A DNA stretch of 30,952 bases from Tardiphaga sp. (GCA_014377915.1 JACMOT010000421.1:1-30952), one strand, 5' to 3'. Shown: positions 1 to 7,095, numbered from the stretch's first letter. Numbers and translations: made by a program. The notes: generated by a model from the sequence alone, not told the origin.

Positions 1-378
1 CCGCTGAATGTCTTCCGGCTTTATGCCTGCTACCGGGAGGTGACCCGCAACGAGTTCCAGCTTCGCCAGCAGGCGAGTGTAGTTCGCTTGCGTCACGGCC
101 CCAAGTTCCGGGAAGCGCGAGCGTTTGAAATCGCGGATCAGCGCCGCCATAGACTTGGGGATGATCATCTGCGCGGGCTGACGGGCGGCCACAAGGTCAT
201 CAGGCGGGCTGTCAGGCTTGCCGCCGATCAGGGCGGCGGCGTGCGCCCGCATGAACCCTTCGGACCACGGCAGGCCCGGCAGCGTCACGCGCGGCGCTCC
301 CTTCTTTCGGAAGTAAAAGCGCGGGTGATTATGCGTATCCAAGAAGGCTTGAACGTACTTTGGGAGTTTGCGCGGCAT
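1..378 (-). CDS. Phage-type site-specific integrase, N-terminal part (cut by window edge)
   Basis: The frame is open from an ATG at 378 to the window edge, giving 126 visible codons. The protein begins MPRKLPKYVQAFLDTHNHPR and continues with FYFRKKG and LPGLPWSEGF, a start typical of tyrosine-recombinase integrases of rhizobial elements. After about 90 residues it enters a segment resembling the SAM-like core-binding domain (RDFKRSRFPELGAVTQANYTR). The catalytic domain with R-H-R-Y lies outside the window, so activity cannot be judged. The gene points away from the 3' end of the tRNA-Glu gene 113 bp upstream, the usual arrangement for an integrase at the end of an element inserted in a tRNA gene. 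The integrase family is a recognition call; the link to the tRNA is inference. Confidence 0.8.
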   Translation of the reverse strand, partial: MPRKLPKYVQAFLDTHNHPRFYFRKKGAPRVTLPGLPWSEGFMRAHAAALIGGKPDSPPDDLVAARQPAQMIIPKSMAALIRDFKRSRFPELGAVTQANYTRLLAKLELVAGHLPVAGIKPEDIQR

Positions 379-491
379 GGGGAACGGCTTAGGAACCGCG
401 CGCAAAAGTGTCAAGGCGACGGGCCTTTAGAGGTCCGGCCTTTACACTATTGACAAAAAGCCAAATAAATTCAGTATTCGCGCCGCTGTCT

Positions 492-566
492 TGGTGCTCC
501 CTAGCGGAATCGAACCGCTGTTTTCGCCGTGAGAGGGCAACGTCCTAACCGCTAGACGAAGGGAGC
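492..566 (-). tRNA. tRNA-Glu (anticodon CTC)
   Basis: The minus strand folds as a complete cloverleaf. The acceptor arms are GCTCCCT and AGGGAGC, the discriminator is A and a CCA end is encoded. The D arm contains TAGCGGTTAGGA, the anticodon loop is CTCTCAC with anticodon CTC, and the T loop is TTCGATT. The sequence closely follows the bacterial tRNA-Glu pattern. Its 3' end faces the integrase gene and is the probable attachment site of the neighbouring element. Confidence 0.95.
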
Positions 567-656
567 CTCGCGGCAAGCAATAGCCGCGAATGCGGCCGGC
601 TGCAAGATGCCGCGGTGCGATAATTTGGCGGCCGATTCTCCAGCTTCTACAGCGAC

Positions 657-992
657 TTACGGCTCCTGGGCGAATTTCAGCGTCGCCACCGGCTTCAGGG
701 TCTTGGCGTCATAGGTGCGGATTTCGGTGCTGCCGGCAATGTCGAGGGTCAGAATCACCCGGTCCGCGACCACCGCGGTGGAGAGGATCCTGGCACCTTT
801 CGGCAGCGTCGCGGTCGACACCGCGGTGACAACGCTTCCCTCGCTGCGGAAAAGGCGGTAGCCGATCACGACGAGCAGCGCCCCGATGCCCAGAGCGGTG
901 GTCAGGCCGGCAATCAGCATCATCCGCCTGACCTTGGCCATCATGGCCGCGGTCTGTTCAGGGTTCGGATCGGGCGCAACAGGTTCAGTCAT
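657..992 (-). CDS. Small single-pass membrane protein of unknown function
   Basis: This is a 111-residue protein starting at the ATG at 992, chosen because GGAAGAG sits about 6 bp upstream. A GTG-type extension to 1007 would run through that ribosome site. Residues 1-25 are hydrophilic, about 28-48 form one membrane helix (LIAGLTTALGIGALLVVIGY), and the rest looks like a beta-rich extracytoplasmic domain ending in TYDAKTLKPVATLKF. No family function is recognised. It is transcribed away from the pseudouridine synthase gene, and the two start codons overlap within one CATG. A role at the membrane is inferred only from the helix. Confidence 0.7.
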   Translation of the reverse strand: MTEPVAPDPNPEQTAAMMAKVRRMMLIAGLTTALGIGALLVVIGYRLFRSEGSVVTAVSTATLPKGARILSTAVVADRVILTLDIAGSTEIRTYDAKTLKPVATLKFAQEP

Positions 993-2034
993 GCAAAACT
1001 CTTCCATTCAGGACGCGTCCGCCACCAATGATGTCAGGCTGGACGTTACGGTGCTGGGCGACGAGGGCTCCACCCGGCTCGACCGCGTGCTGGCGGTGCG
1101 CAGCCCGGCGCTGTCGCGGTCGCGGCTGAAAGCGCTGATTCTGGCCGGCCAGGTCACGATCGCCCGCAACGAAGCCGCCGCCCTGCCCGTTCGCGACCCC
1201 GCTTATCATGTCCCCGCCGGCGATACGATCACAATCGACGTGCCGCCGGCGATCGCCGCCGAGCCGGAAGGCGAGGATATCGCGCTCGATATCGTGTTCG
1301 AGGACGACGACATCATCGTCATCAACAAGCCGAAGGGCCTGGTCGTGCATCCCGCCGCCGGCCACGAGACCGGCACGCTGGTCAACGCGCTGATCGCGCA
1401 TTGCGGCGCGACGCTGTCGGGGATCGGCGGCGTCCGACGGCCGGGCATCGTGCACCGGCTGGACAAGGACACCACCGGGCTGATGGTGGTCGCCAAGAAC
1501 GACCATGCCCACCAGTCGCTGAGCGCGCAATTCGCCGATCACGGCCGCACCAATGAGATGCGCCGCGGCTATATGGCGTTCGCCTGGGGTGTGCCGAAAC
1601 GCCAGGGCGGCACCGTCAACGCGCCGATCGACCGCCATCCCTATGCGCGTGAAAAGATGGCGGTGCGCGATACCGGCCGCGAGGCGGTGACGCATTGGGA
1701 CGTCAAGCAGGAGTTCCTCGACCGCCACGGCAAGCCGGTGGCCAGCCTGCTGGCCTGCCAGCTCGAGACCGGCCGCACCCACCAGATCCGCGTGCATCTG
1801 GCGCATATCCAGCACCCGCTGATGGGCGATTCGGTCTATGGCCCGCATTTCAAGACCAAATCCAATGCGCTGGGCCCGCGGAGCCAGCGCGCGCTGGCCG
1901 ATCTCGGCCGCCAGGCGCTGCATGCCTATATGCTGACCCTCGAACACCCTCGCACCGGCGAGATTCGCGAGTGGATTTCCGAGCTGCCGGCCGATCTGGA
2001 GCTGCTGCGGAGTCATCTGGCGGCGACGGAATGA
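991..2034 (+). CDS. rluD: Ribosomal large-subunit pseudouridine synthase, RluA/RluD family
   Basis: This 347-residue protein converts specific uridines of 23S rRNA to pseudouridine in the cytoplasm. An S4-like RNA-binding segment occupies about residues 28-85 (TRLDRVLAVRSPALSRSRLK). The catalytic domain follows, with the family signature HRLDKDTTG at 155-163, whose Asp158 is the expected nucleophile, and later GRTHQIRVHL and DSVYGP. The ATG at 991 was chosen because an extension to 886 would overlap the whole start of the divergent gene and adds sequence without family character. Its ribosome site is weak. RluD is the most likely member by length and S4 domain; RluC-type specificity cannot be excluded. 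Confidence 0.88.
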   Translation: MQNSSIQDASATNDVRLDVTVLGDEGSTRLDRVLAVRSPALSRSRLKALILAGQVTIARNEAAALPVRDPAYHVPAGDTITIDVPPAIAAEPEGEDIALDIVFEDDDIIVINKPKGLVVHPAAGHETGTLVNALIAHCGATLSGIGGVRRPGIVHRLDKDTTGLMVVAKNDHAHQSLSAQFADHGRTNEMRRGYMAFAWGVPKRQGGTVNAPIDRHPYAREKMAVRDTGREAVTHWDVKQEFLDRHGKPVASLLACQLETGRTHQIRVHLAHIQHPLMGDSVYGPHFKTKSNALGPRSQRALADLGRQALHAYMLTLEHPRTGEIREWISELPADLELLRSHLAATE

Positions 2035-2098
2035 CGCGGATGCATGGAAAACTTCGTTGTATTCCAGCAGCTTGTATTATCCACACCGGAACGTGACA

Positions 2099-2112
2099 GG
2101 AAGTTCACTTCC
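2099..2112. promoter_or_regulatory. Short dyad in the rpoH leader region
   Basis: In the 215 bp between the pseudouridine synthase gene and rpoH lies GGAAG-TTCA-CTTCC, a perfect 5-bp dyad. No CIRCE-like element (TTAGCACTC with GAGTGCTAA) is visible. The dyad could be a protein site or a small mRNA hairpin; nothing here decides between them. Confidence 0.25.
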
Positions 2113-2249
2113 AATACGCGTGTAGTACGGTGTATGTTGCACCTGCGTCGAATATCCGACGCGGAACTTCGCAGCCGGGACGGCTTTAACCAAGCGCTCG
2201 CTGCCTGGCCCGCCGCTATCGGGGGCCTGAACCACTGGAGGGCGCGAAA

Positions 2250-3149
2250 ATGGCCCGTACAGCTACACTGCCGGTTCTCAACGGGGAATCCGGACTGTCT
2301 CGCTACCTGTCGGAAATCCGTAAATTTCCGATGCTGGAACCCCAGCAGGAATACATGTTTGCCAAACGCTGGCGCGAGCACGATGACCGCGACGCCGCGC
2401 ATCATCTGGTGACCAGCCATCTGCGTCTCGTCGCCAAGATCGCCATGGGTTATCGCGGCTACGGCCTGCCGATTTCCGAGGTCGTCTCCGAAGGCAATGT
2501 CGGCCTGATGCAGGCGGTGAAACGGTTCGAGCCCGAGAAGGGCTTTCGCCTCGCCACCTACGCCATGTGGTGGATCAAGGCGTCGATTCAAGAGTACATC
2601 CTGCGCTCCTGGTCGCTTGTCAAAATGGGCACCACGGCGAACCAGAAAAAACTGTTCTTCAACCTGCGCAAGGCGAAGAGCAAGATCTCGGCGCTGGACG
2701 AAGGCGATATGCGCCCCGACCAGGTCAAGATCATCGCCAAGCGGCTCGGCGTGACCGAACAGGACGTCGTCGACATGAACCGCCGCCTCGGCGGCGACGC
2801 GTCGCTGAACGCGCCGATCCGAGACGACGGCGAAGCAGGCGAATGGCAGGATTGGCTGGTCGACCATGCGCCGACGCAGGAAGCGGTGCTGGCCGAGCAT
2901 GAAGAACTCGATCATCGCCGCCAGGCGCTGACCGGCGCGATCGGCGTGCTCAACGCGCGGGAAAAGCGCATCTTCGAGGCGCGTCGCCTCGCCGATGACC
3001 CGATGACGCTGGAAGATCTCGCCACCGAGTTCGGCGTGTCGCGCGAGCGCGTTCGCCAGATCGAGGTCCGTGCCTTCGAGAAGGTGCAGACCGCGGTCAA
3101 GGGCACGATTGCCCGGCAGGAACAGGCGGCGATGGAAGCCGCCTACTGA
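2250..3149 (+). CDS. rpoH: RNA polymerase heat-shock sigma factor RpoH (sigma-32)
   Basis: A 299-residue sigma-70-family protein that directs RNA polymerase to heat-shock promoters. Region 2 is clear (HLVTSHLRLVAKIAMGYRGY at 52-71, then GLMQAVKRFEPEKGFRLATY and MWWIKASIQEYILRSW). The RpoH box follows as QKKLFFNLRKAKSK from residue 132; this box separates RpoH from housekeeping sigma factors. Region 4 near the C-terminus has TLEDLATEFGVSRERVRQIE, the helix-turn-helix for the -35 element. The ATG at 2250 has GGAGGG about 8 bp upstream. Length is normal for alphaproteobacteria, many of which carry more than one RpoH, so the paralogue number is not assigned. A strong terminator follows. Confidence 0.97.
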   Translation: MARTATLPVLNGESGLSRYLSEIRKFPMLEPQQEYMFAKRWREHDDRDAAHHLVTSHLRLVAKIAMGYRGYGLPISEVVSEGNVGLMQAVKRFEPEKGFRLATYAMWWIKASIQEYILRSWSLVKMGTTANQKKLFFNLRKAKSKISALDEGDMRPDQVKIIAKRLGVTEQDVVDMNRRLGGDASLNAPIRDDGEAGEWQDWLVDHAPTQEAVLAEHEELDHRRQALTGAIGVLNAREKRIFEARRLADDPMTLEDLATEFGVSRERVRQIEVRAFEKVQTAVKGTIARQEQAAMEAAY

Positions 3150-3172
3150 GCGAGCCGACATCCATTGCAACG

Positions 3173-3199
3173 AAAGCCGGCGGCAACGCCGGCTTTTTT
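3173..3199 (+). terminator. Rho-independent terminator of rpoH
   Basis: A perfect 10-bp stem AAAGCCGGCG / CGCCGGCTTT with a GCAA tetraloop, continuing into a run of T, 24 bp after the rpoH stop codon. Confidence 0.92.
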
Positions 3200-3214
3200 G
3201 TGCGCGGATCTTGA

Positions 3215-3241
3215 CCTCTCCCCGCTCCACGCGGCGAGAGG
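3215..3241. repeat. Palindromic hairpin of rhizobial REP type
   Basis: CCTCTC (3215-3220) pairs with GAGAGG (3236-3241) around CCCGC and GCGGC. It resembles the widespread rhizobial intergenic palindromes with CCTCTCCCCG ends. It sits between rpoH and the convergent small gene and could also end transcription from the minus strand. Confidence 0.4.
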
Positions 3242-3283
3242 TGAAGGCCAGAACATGGCGGCTCACAGCGCTCATGTCGTGCC

Positions 3284-3566
3284 TCACTTGTGCTTCCGGT
3301 CTTCGACGATGCCATAGCTGGCCAATTTCTGCCGCCTCAGCTCCTCGATCCGCCGCTCCCGCTCTTCACCCAGCGGTTTGCCCTCCGCCGCCGCCTTGGC
3401 CAGGCTGGCCTGGATCGCCTTGTGGAACTGGTACTTGAAGCGCGCCTTCTCGGTCGGCGTCAGCTCCCGGACCGGCCGCTCGCGGTCGAGGATGGCGTGA
3501 CAGATCAGGCTCTTGTCGCTGCAACGGCGCCGACGCCGGCACTGCCGCACCGAACATAGTCGCCAT
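3284..3566 (-). pseudogene. Small charged protein, probably frameshifted near its start
   Basis: From about 3520 down to the stop at 3284 one frame has strong GC-rich codon use and encodes a charged helical protein (SDKSLICHAILDRERP, then TPTEKARFKYQFHKAIQASL). The only start in that frame is a GTG at 3550, preceded by an arginine-rich stretch that does not look natural. A second frame begins at an ATG at 3566, three bases after the stop of the preceding small gene, and reads MATMFGAAVPASAPLQ, a plausible secretion leader, before losing coding character. Joining the two with one frameshift around 3510-3525 would give a small exported protein of about 90 residues. It may instead be an intact 88-residue gene starting at GTG. 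No family recognised. Confidence 0.45.
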
Positions 3567-3568
3567 CC

Positions 3569-3685
3569 TTACGCCATGTCGCTGACCCGGCGATGAAAGC
3601 GTTCGGCTACTTCCTGCTCATATTGCTCACTTGCTTCCGACCACGCCCGTTGCTGCGGCGTCTGTACGAAGTGGTTACTTCCCAT
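3569..3685 (-). CDS. 38-residue small protein of unknown function
   Basis: ATG at 3685 with AAGGAGA about 6 bp upstream, an unusually good ribosome site; stop TAA at 3569-3571. The protein starts MGSNHFVQTPQQRAW and ends ERFHRRVSDMA, with a glutamate-rich middle likely to form a helix. The ATG at 3566 follows its stop by two bases, suggesting translational coupling. It lies downstream of the minus-strand promoter at 4149-4176 and could be read from that transcript. Function unknown. Confidence 0.5.
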   Translation of the reverse strand: MGSNHFVQTPQQRAWSEASEQYEQEVAERFHRRVSDMA

Positions 3686-3719
3686 CGTCGTCTCCTTGGC
3701 TAGGGTTGCGGCACGGCTC

Positions 3720-4056
3720 TGCGCGCCCCGTGAAGACTTCACGGGGCCATCCGGCCAGCGATGTTCATTTTCCCGGTGCCCCCAAAGAGGGAGGCGGAGC
3801 GCCGAAAGGCGCCACTGTAGTTAGGGCCGCCGCCTGGCCCTCGACACGTCGAGCACCAGAGCGACGGCAACGCCTTTCGACGCCCCGCCGTGGCGATTTC
3901 TGTCCCCGGCGCCGTGCTTCGGGGACAGGCTAGCGGTCAGCGTGACCGCGGGTCCAGCCAGCTTCCGCCGGCCTTCCACCCGTCCCCTCCGGCCATCGAA
4001 GGCAGAGCCCCGTAGTGGGCTCGGACGGCTTGCCGAGGCCTCCCGAGTGCGCGGGA
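3720..4056 (-). other. GC-rich hairpin-dense stretch without a convincing gene (possible structured leader RNA)
   Basis: No credible gene is seen here. On the minus strand it would be transcribed from the promoter at 4149-4176 towards the 38-residue gene. Strong local dyads are visible: a perfect 10-bp stem with a 3-base loop at 3725-3747, GCGCC-GAAA-GGCGC at 3799-3812 on the plus strand, and CTGTCCCCG pairing with CGGGGACAG at 3901-3929. A minus-strand frame runs through the stretch, but its product is an arginine- and glycine-rich low-complexity sequence and I do not regard it as coding. Confidence 0.4.
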
Positions 4057-4232
4057 CAACGTCTGCCCCACGCCCGCAGGCGCCACCTCCCGCCCCGCGC
4101 CAGTCGGCGTCCCGGTAACGCTCCCTCAAGTGGAGCGGGATGCAGAGGACTATAATCAGTAAAGGAATATTGTCAAATATTTTTTGAGATTTTTTTGGCC
4201 GCGGGGCGCAATCGCGAAGCGCCTTGCGCCGA
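4057..4232 (-). repeat. Direct repeat copy 1: promoter plus leader module
   Basis: This 176-bp stretch matches 8292-8467 at roughly 90 percent identity (counted by eye), at a constant offset of 4235. It contains, read on the minus strand, a GC palindrome (GGCGCAA...TTGCGCC), a sigma-70-type promoter and about 85 bp of GC-rich leader. The two copies have the same orientation and bracket the AT-richer accessory stretch. Confidence 0.85.
4149..4176 (-). promoter_or_regulatory. Sigma-70-type promoter in repeat copy 1
   Basis: On the minus strand TTGACA (4171-4176) and TATAGT (4149-4154) are separated by 16 bp, one of the best consensus promoters in the window. The predicted start is near 4142, reading towards 3685. 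Confidence 0.6.
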
Positions 4233-4562
4233 CCATTCCCATGATCGCTTGGGCGCGGCGGATGTCGCGACGCGCTGTCGGCACTGTCCGACACGACGGA
4301 GCGCTCGGACAATTTCCGGTGTTCGGCGTGGACCTGAAGTGCTTGGTAGGGCGTCACAAAGGCGCTAGTGACCCTCAACGGAAGTATGAAGTATGGCCTC
4401 CACAATGAGGCAAGCCCTCGGACTGCATTCTGTAGTAGCCTGCGGAGCACGTGATCTGCGCAGATTAGTGAGGTGTCCTTTGGCTCCGGCAATCAGTCCA
4501 ACAAACAGCTCGTACCTGACCCGGATCGAGACCGACGACCGTCTGGTGGTGCTCGCCAGAAC

Positions 4563-4742
4563 TGACCTGCCCCCGCCCAATTAGGCCGGTCTGAACTGGA
4601 ATTTTCCATTTATGATCCCCTGACCGGGGACGAGGAGAGTTCCATGAAGGCATCGAAGTTTTCAGAGGCGCAGATCGCATTCGTCTTGAAGCAGGCGGAA
4701 GATGGCTCGGTTGTTGACGCATGTGCAGCCCTAAGAGATTGA
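4563..4742 (+). pseudogene. IS3-family insertion sequence remnant: left end and truncated transposase OrfA
   Basis: TGACCTGCCCCCGCC at 4563 resembles the terminal repeat of IS3-family elements (IS407-like group). An ATG at 4644 with GGAGAG upstream opens MKASKFSEAQIAFVLKQAED, the usual start of IS3-type OrfA transposases, but a stop follows after 32 residues. The family helix-turn-helix would continue past this point; the rest of OrfA, the DDE transposase OrfB and the right end are absent. It is therefore a left-end relic. No in-frame continuation is visible downstream. Confidence 0.75.
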
Positions 4743-4802
4743 TCAAATCATCGGGCCAGTCTGTGAAATAGCAGACCTCGAATTATCTGGCGACCTGATG
4801 AT

Positions 4803-4881
4803 GGACGCCCTGATTGAAGCCGCCCAAGCTATCCGCGATCGCGAAGGTTTTCTTGTCGTGGATGGCGACGAGGATTTCTAA
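4803..4881 (+). pseudogene. Short coding remnant after the IS end
   Basis: From an ATG at about 4801-4803 to a TAA near 4881 one frame reads DALIEAAQAIRDREGFLVVD and ends in an acidic tail. Coding-like residues extend upstream (DLELSGDL) to an in-frame TAG. The composition looks like the end of a real protein whose front was lost at the IS relic. No family is recognised; boundaries are approximate. Confidence 0.3.
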
Positions 4882-5003
4882 CGCTACGCTCGCATGACCA
4901 ACCAATAAATAACTCGCTGGCTAAGTTGGTCTCACGACAGATAATAAAACTTTAACTGTTCAGGATAATAAAGGTATCTGGATATTTGTCTGGAGATCAA
5001 CGG

Positions 5004-5777
5004 ATGCCGGCTCAATGCGTTGGATGTCGTGAAGATATTCCCCTCCCGTTTGAATTTAAAATGGCTTTTCAGCCAATCGTAGATCTAAATCTGGGCCGTG
5101 TTTGGGGCTATGAGGCATTGGTCCGTGGATCAAACGGTGAGTCCGCCTTATCCATTTTGGAACAAGTCAACGAGGACACCCGGTATCGCTTCGATCAAGC
5201 CGCGCGTGTTATGGCAATCGAGACGGCAGGCTCATTGTTCAAAGAGCCACATCTTCGGCTATCGATTAATTTCATGCCAAACGCCGTCTACGAACCCAGC
5301 GCCTGCATCCAAAAATCGCTTGCCGCCGCGCGGCGAGCAAATTTTCCGCATCGAAACCTTATGTTCGAATTCACGGAAAACGAGCGGATCATTGACACAG
5401 CACATGTGCAGCGGATTATCGACGCCTATCGCAAGTTCGGCTTCATGACAGCGATTGACGATTTCGGTGCCGGCTATGCCGGGCTCGGCCTGCTGGCAAA
5501 GTTGCAGCCCGATCTGATCAAGATTGACATGGAGCTGCTACGCGATATCCACGTTAGCCAAGCGAAGCAGGCGATTGTCGCCGGTATTGTCGGCATTGCT
5601 CGTCAATTAGATATTCAGGTTCTGGGCGAAGGCGTCGAAAACGATCTCGAGCTGACCGTATTACGCGCCGCCGGCATATCGCTGTTCCAGGGATATCATT
5701 TTGCAAAGCCCGCTTTAATGGCTCTGCCACCAGTCCCAGCTCTAAATCATGCGTTAAAAGTGCGCCAAGCCATTTAA
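5004..5777 (+). CDS. Stand-alone EAL-domain cyclic-di-GMP phosphodiesterase
   Basis: A 257-residue protein that is almost entirely an EAL domain, expected to hydrolyse c-di-GMP to pGpG in the cytoplasm. Visible motifs in order: EALVRG (Glu37), SINFMPNAV near 88, FEFTENE near 121, DDFGAGYAG from 152, KIDME from 173, GEGVEN and FQGYHF. The metal and catalytic residues of active EAL enzymes all appear present, although the loop-6 motif is AGYAG rather than the commoner TGYSS. The N-terminus has CVGC (Cys5, Cys8), a possible redox or metal site with no further sensor domain. ATG at 5004 is preferred over TTG at 4986 because GGAG lies 8 bp before it. The AT-rich upstream region (4900-4980) probably holds the promoter. 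Its lower GC than flanking core genes suggests acquisition. Confidence 0.9.
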   Translation: MPAQCVGCREDIPLPFEFKMAFQPIVDLNLGRVWGYEALVRGSNGESALSILEQVNEDTRYRFDQAARVMAIETAGSLFKEPHLRLSINFMPNAVYEPSACIQKSLAAARRANFPHRNLMFEFTENERIIDTAHVQRIIDAYRKFGFMTAIDDFGAGYAGLGLLAKLQPDLIKIDMELLRDIHVSQAKQAIVAGIVGIARQLDIQVLGEGVENDLELTVLRAAGISLFQGYHFAKPALMALPPVPALNHALKVRQAI

Positions 5778-5807
5778 AACTTAAGGCGCATCGCTGTTGG
5801 GCAAATA

Positions 5808-5954
5808 ATGAATTCCGCCCGCGATCCAATTGAGATCATCGCTGATCCCGTCGCGTTAAAAAATTTCACGAGCATTTGCAATGCGGTTAAGCCGCCCAGG
5901 CATGACACCGGCCGACTTCTGGTGAGACTGCCGTTTCCGGTCCGCCCTCATTGA
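5808..5954 (+). CDS. 48-residue small ORF after the EAL gene
   Basis: ATG at 5808, 30 bp after the EAL stop, running to TGA at 5952-5954. The protein starts MNSARDPIEIIADPVALK and ends RLPFPVRPH. Spacing would allow co-transcription with the EAL gene. The ribosome site is poor and no family is recognised; it could be chance coding. Confidence 0.35.
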   Translation: MNSARDPIEIIADPVALKNFTSICNAVKPPRHDTGRLLVRLPFPVRPH

Positions 5955-5983
5955 TAGGCAGGCTGGCCTCTCACGGTGAAACG

Positions 5984-6175
5984 CTAGCTAACCACGGCAC
6001 CCAAAGATGACGTTGTCCGCTGTCCTTGGGCGATTTCAACATTGCCGCAACAATCACAGGAAAAGGTGCATCCCTGAAAATGCGACATTCCCAGGATGGT
6101 CGACGCGGTCGTCATCACGTGGCCGCACTTGGAGCACGTCGGATCCGGTGGTGGAGGTGTGGTTCCTTTGGGCAT
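5984..6175 (-). CDS. 63-residue protein with two CxxC motifs (putative zinc ribbon)
   Basis: The ATG at 6175 opens MPKGTTPPPPDPTCSKCGHV. CSKC at about residues 14-17 and CDCC near 40-43, with a further Cys at 36, make a four-cysteine knuckle of the kind that binds one zinc ion. The intervening sequence contains GMSHFQGCTFSC. Short zinc-ribbon proteins of this kind are frequent in Bradyrhizobium accessory DNA, but no function is known to me. It is transcribed opposite to its neighbours. Confidence 0.65.
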   Translation of the reverse strand: MPKGTTPPPPDPTCSKCGHVMTTASTILGMSHFQGCTFSCDCCGNVEIAQGQRTTSSLGAVVS

Positions 6176-6316
6176 TATTTAAGCTCCAAAAGAAGGACAA
6201 CCTTGCGGCGTGAGGATATGTTCCTACCGGAATGCTATGGCGATCGGCTAATTTTTTCGATTTCGGCGGTCCGGTCCCTATCGACAAAATCTGACGGCAT
6301 GGTCAGAATTGTTTGA

Positions 6317-6493
6317 ATGGGCCAGGCCGAACGACCAACCTGCCCCGGTTGCGGGGCGTACTTGATCCTAGCGCTGCCTCCCGGCGGCGAGGGGGAGCGC
6401 AAGCTCCGTTGCATATACTGCGACGGTCCAGATCCGTTGAAGACGGACCGTGTGGTGGGGTGGTTAAAAGGCGAGCTTCACCCGCCAAAATAG
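6317..6493 (+). CDS. 58-residue CPxCGA zinc-ribbon-like protein
   Basis: ATG at 6317 to TAG at 6491-6493. The protein reads MGQAERPTCPGCGAYLILAL, then PPGGEGERKLRCIYCDGPDP, then LKTDRVVGWLKGELHPPK. CPGC (9-12) and CIYC (32-35) form a two-knuckle zinc-ribbon pattern. The tail with DGPDPL...W.KGEL is one I recognise from many small rhizobial proteins of unknown role. The opposite-strand and shifted-frame ORFs over this segment are artefacts. Confidence 0.75.
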   Translation: MGQAERPTCPGCGAYLILALPPGGEGERKLRCIYCDGPDPLKTDRVVGWLKGELHPPK

Positions 6494-6556
6494 CCTCACG
6501 GTTCCAACGTTGGACATCGAACAGACGGGCAAAATCGTTGTCGCTATTCAAAGATC

Positions 6557-6703
6557 ATGTGCGATCAATGCCTTGAACTCGACGAAGCGATAGAGTGGTA
6601 CCGGCTCGTAATCGCTCTTTTCATCGACCCCGAGAAAGTGAGCGAGGCGACCCGACTGCTCGCCGAAACCGTCGCTCAAAAAGCAGCCCTGCACGCTGAG
6701 TAA
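6557..6703 (+). CDS. 48-residue MCDQC-type small protein
   Basis: ATG at 6557 to TAA at 6701-6703. The protein starts MCDQCLELDEAIEWYRLV and ends with AETVAQKAALHAE. The combination of MCDQC start, acidic amphipathic helix and QKAALH end matches a very common small protein type in Bradyrhizobium genomes. One CxxC at the N-terminus could bind metal as a dimer. It lies 63 bp after the CPxCGA gene on the same strand. Confidence 0.7.
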   Translation: MCDQCLELDEAIEWYRLVIALFIDPEKVSEATRLLAETVAQKAALHAE

Positions 6704-6785
6704 GGCGCCCGGCCCGCGCCGGAACGAATCGGACAGACGCGGCTTGAGTCACGGTTCTGTTCAGTTGCGTTGCGGAGTAGCGTTC

Positions 6786-7079
6786 ATGTCGTGGGATCTG
6801 AAGTTTCCTGAACCGATTGAAGTTTCCGGCAGCACATCGCTCGTTACGCTCCGTGATGCGGGGACGTACATCACCTCCCTGCCCCTAAAAGTGCATGATG
6901 CAAAGGCCTGGCAGACCGCCATGGAATGTCTGCTTCTTGCCGCCGACAAGGATGGTCCGATCGAATTCGCCCGGCTAGGCATGGTGCAAGCGCTGCGGTC
7001 GAAGCCGGAGCCGGTCTATCGGTCGCACAGCACCGAGCCAAAATGGCGAAAAAATCGGAAGCTGTTGAAGGACTACTGA
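6786..7079 (+). CDS. 97-residue conserved-type small protein
   Basis: The ATG at 6786 gives MSWDLKFPEPIEVSGSTS followed by TLRDAGTYITSLP, AWQTAMECLLLAAD and a basic tail (KWRKNRKLLKDY). The order TLRDA.TYI..LP, then W..AME.L..AA, is a pattern I associate with small Bradyrhizobium proteins of unknown function; it predicts mainly helices. The upstream TTG/GTG-type extension to 6744 is not supported by a ribosome site. Confidence 0.7.
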   Translation: MSWDLKFPEPIEVSGSTSLVTLRDAGTYITSLPLKVHDAKAWQTAMECLLLAADKDGPIEFARLGMVQALRSKPEPVYRSHSTEPKWRKNRKLLKDY

Positions 7080-7095
7080 TACCGCAGGACTTGAA

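Noticed and set aside
40..453. Plus-strand ORF of 137 codons at the left edge
   Set aside because: Antisense to the integrase, whose sequence has clear family character.
4151..4156. TATAAT on the plus strand inside repeat copy 1
   Set aside because: No -35 box at the right distance on the plus strand; the minus-strand TTGACA/TATAGT pair explains the site better.
3821..4492. Minus-strand ORF of 223 codons through repeat copy 1
   Set aside because: It crosses a promoter and two hairpins, is arginine-rich low complexity, and the matching frame is not kept around copy 2.
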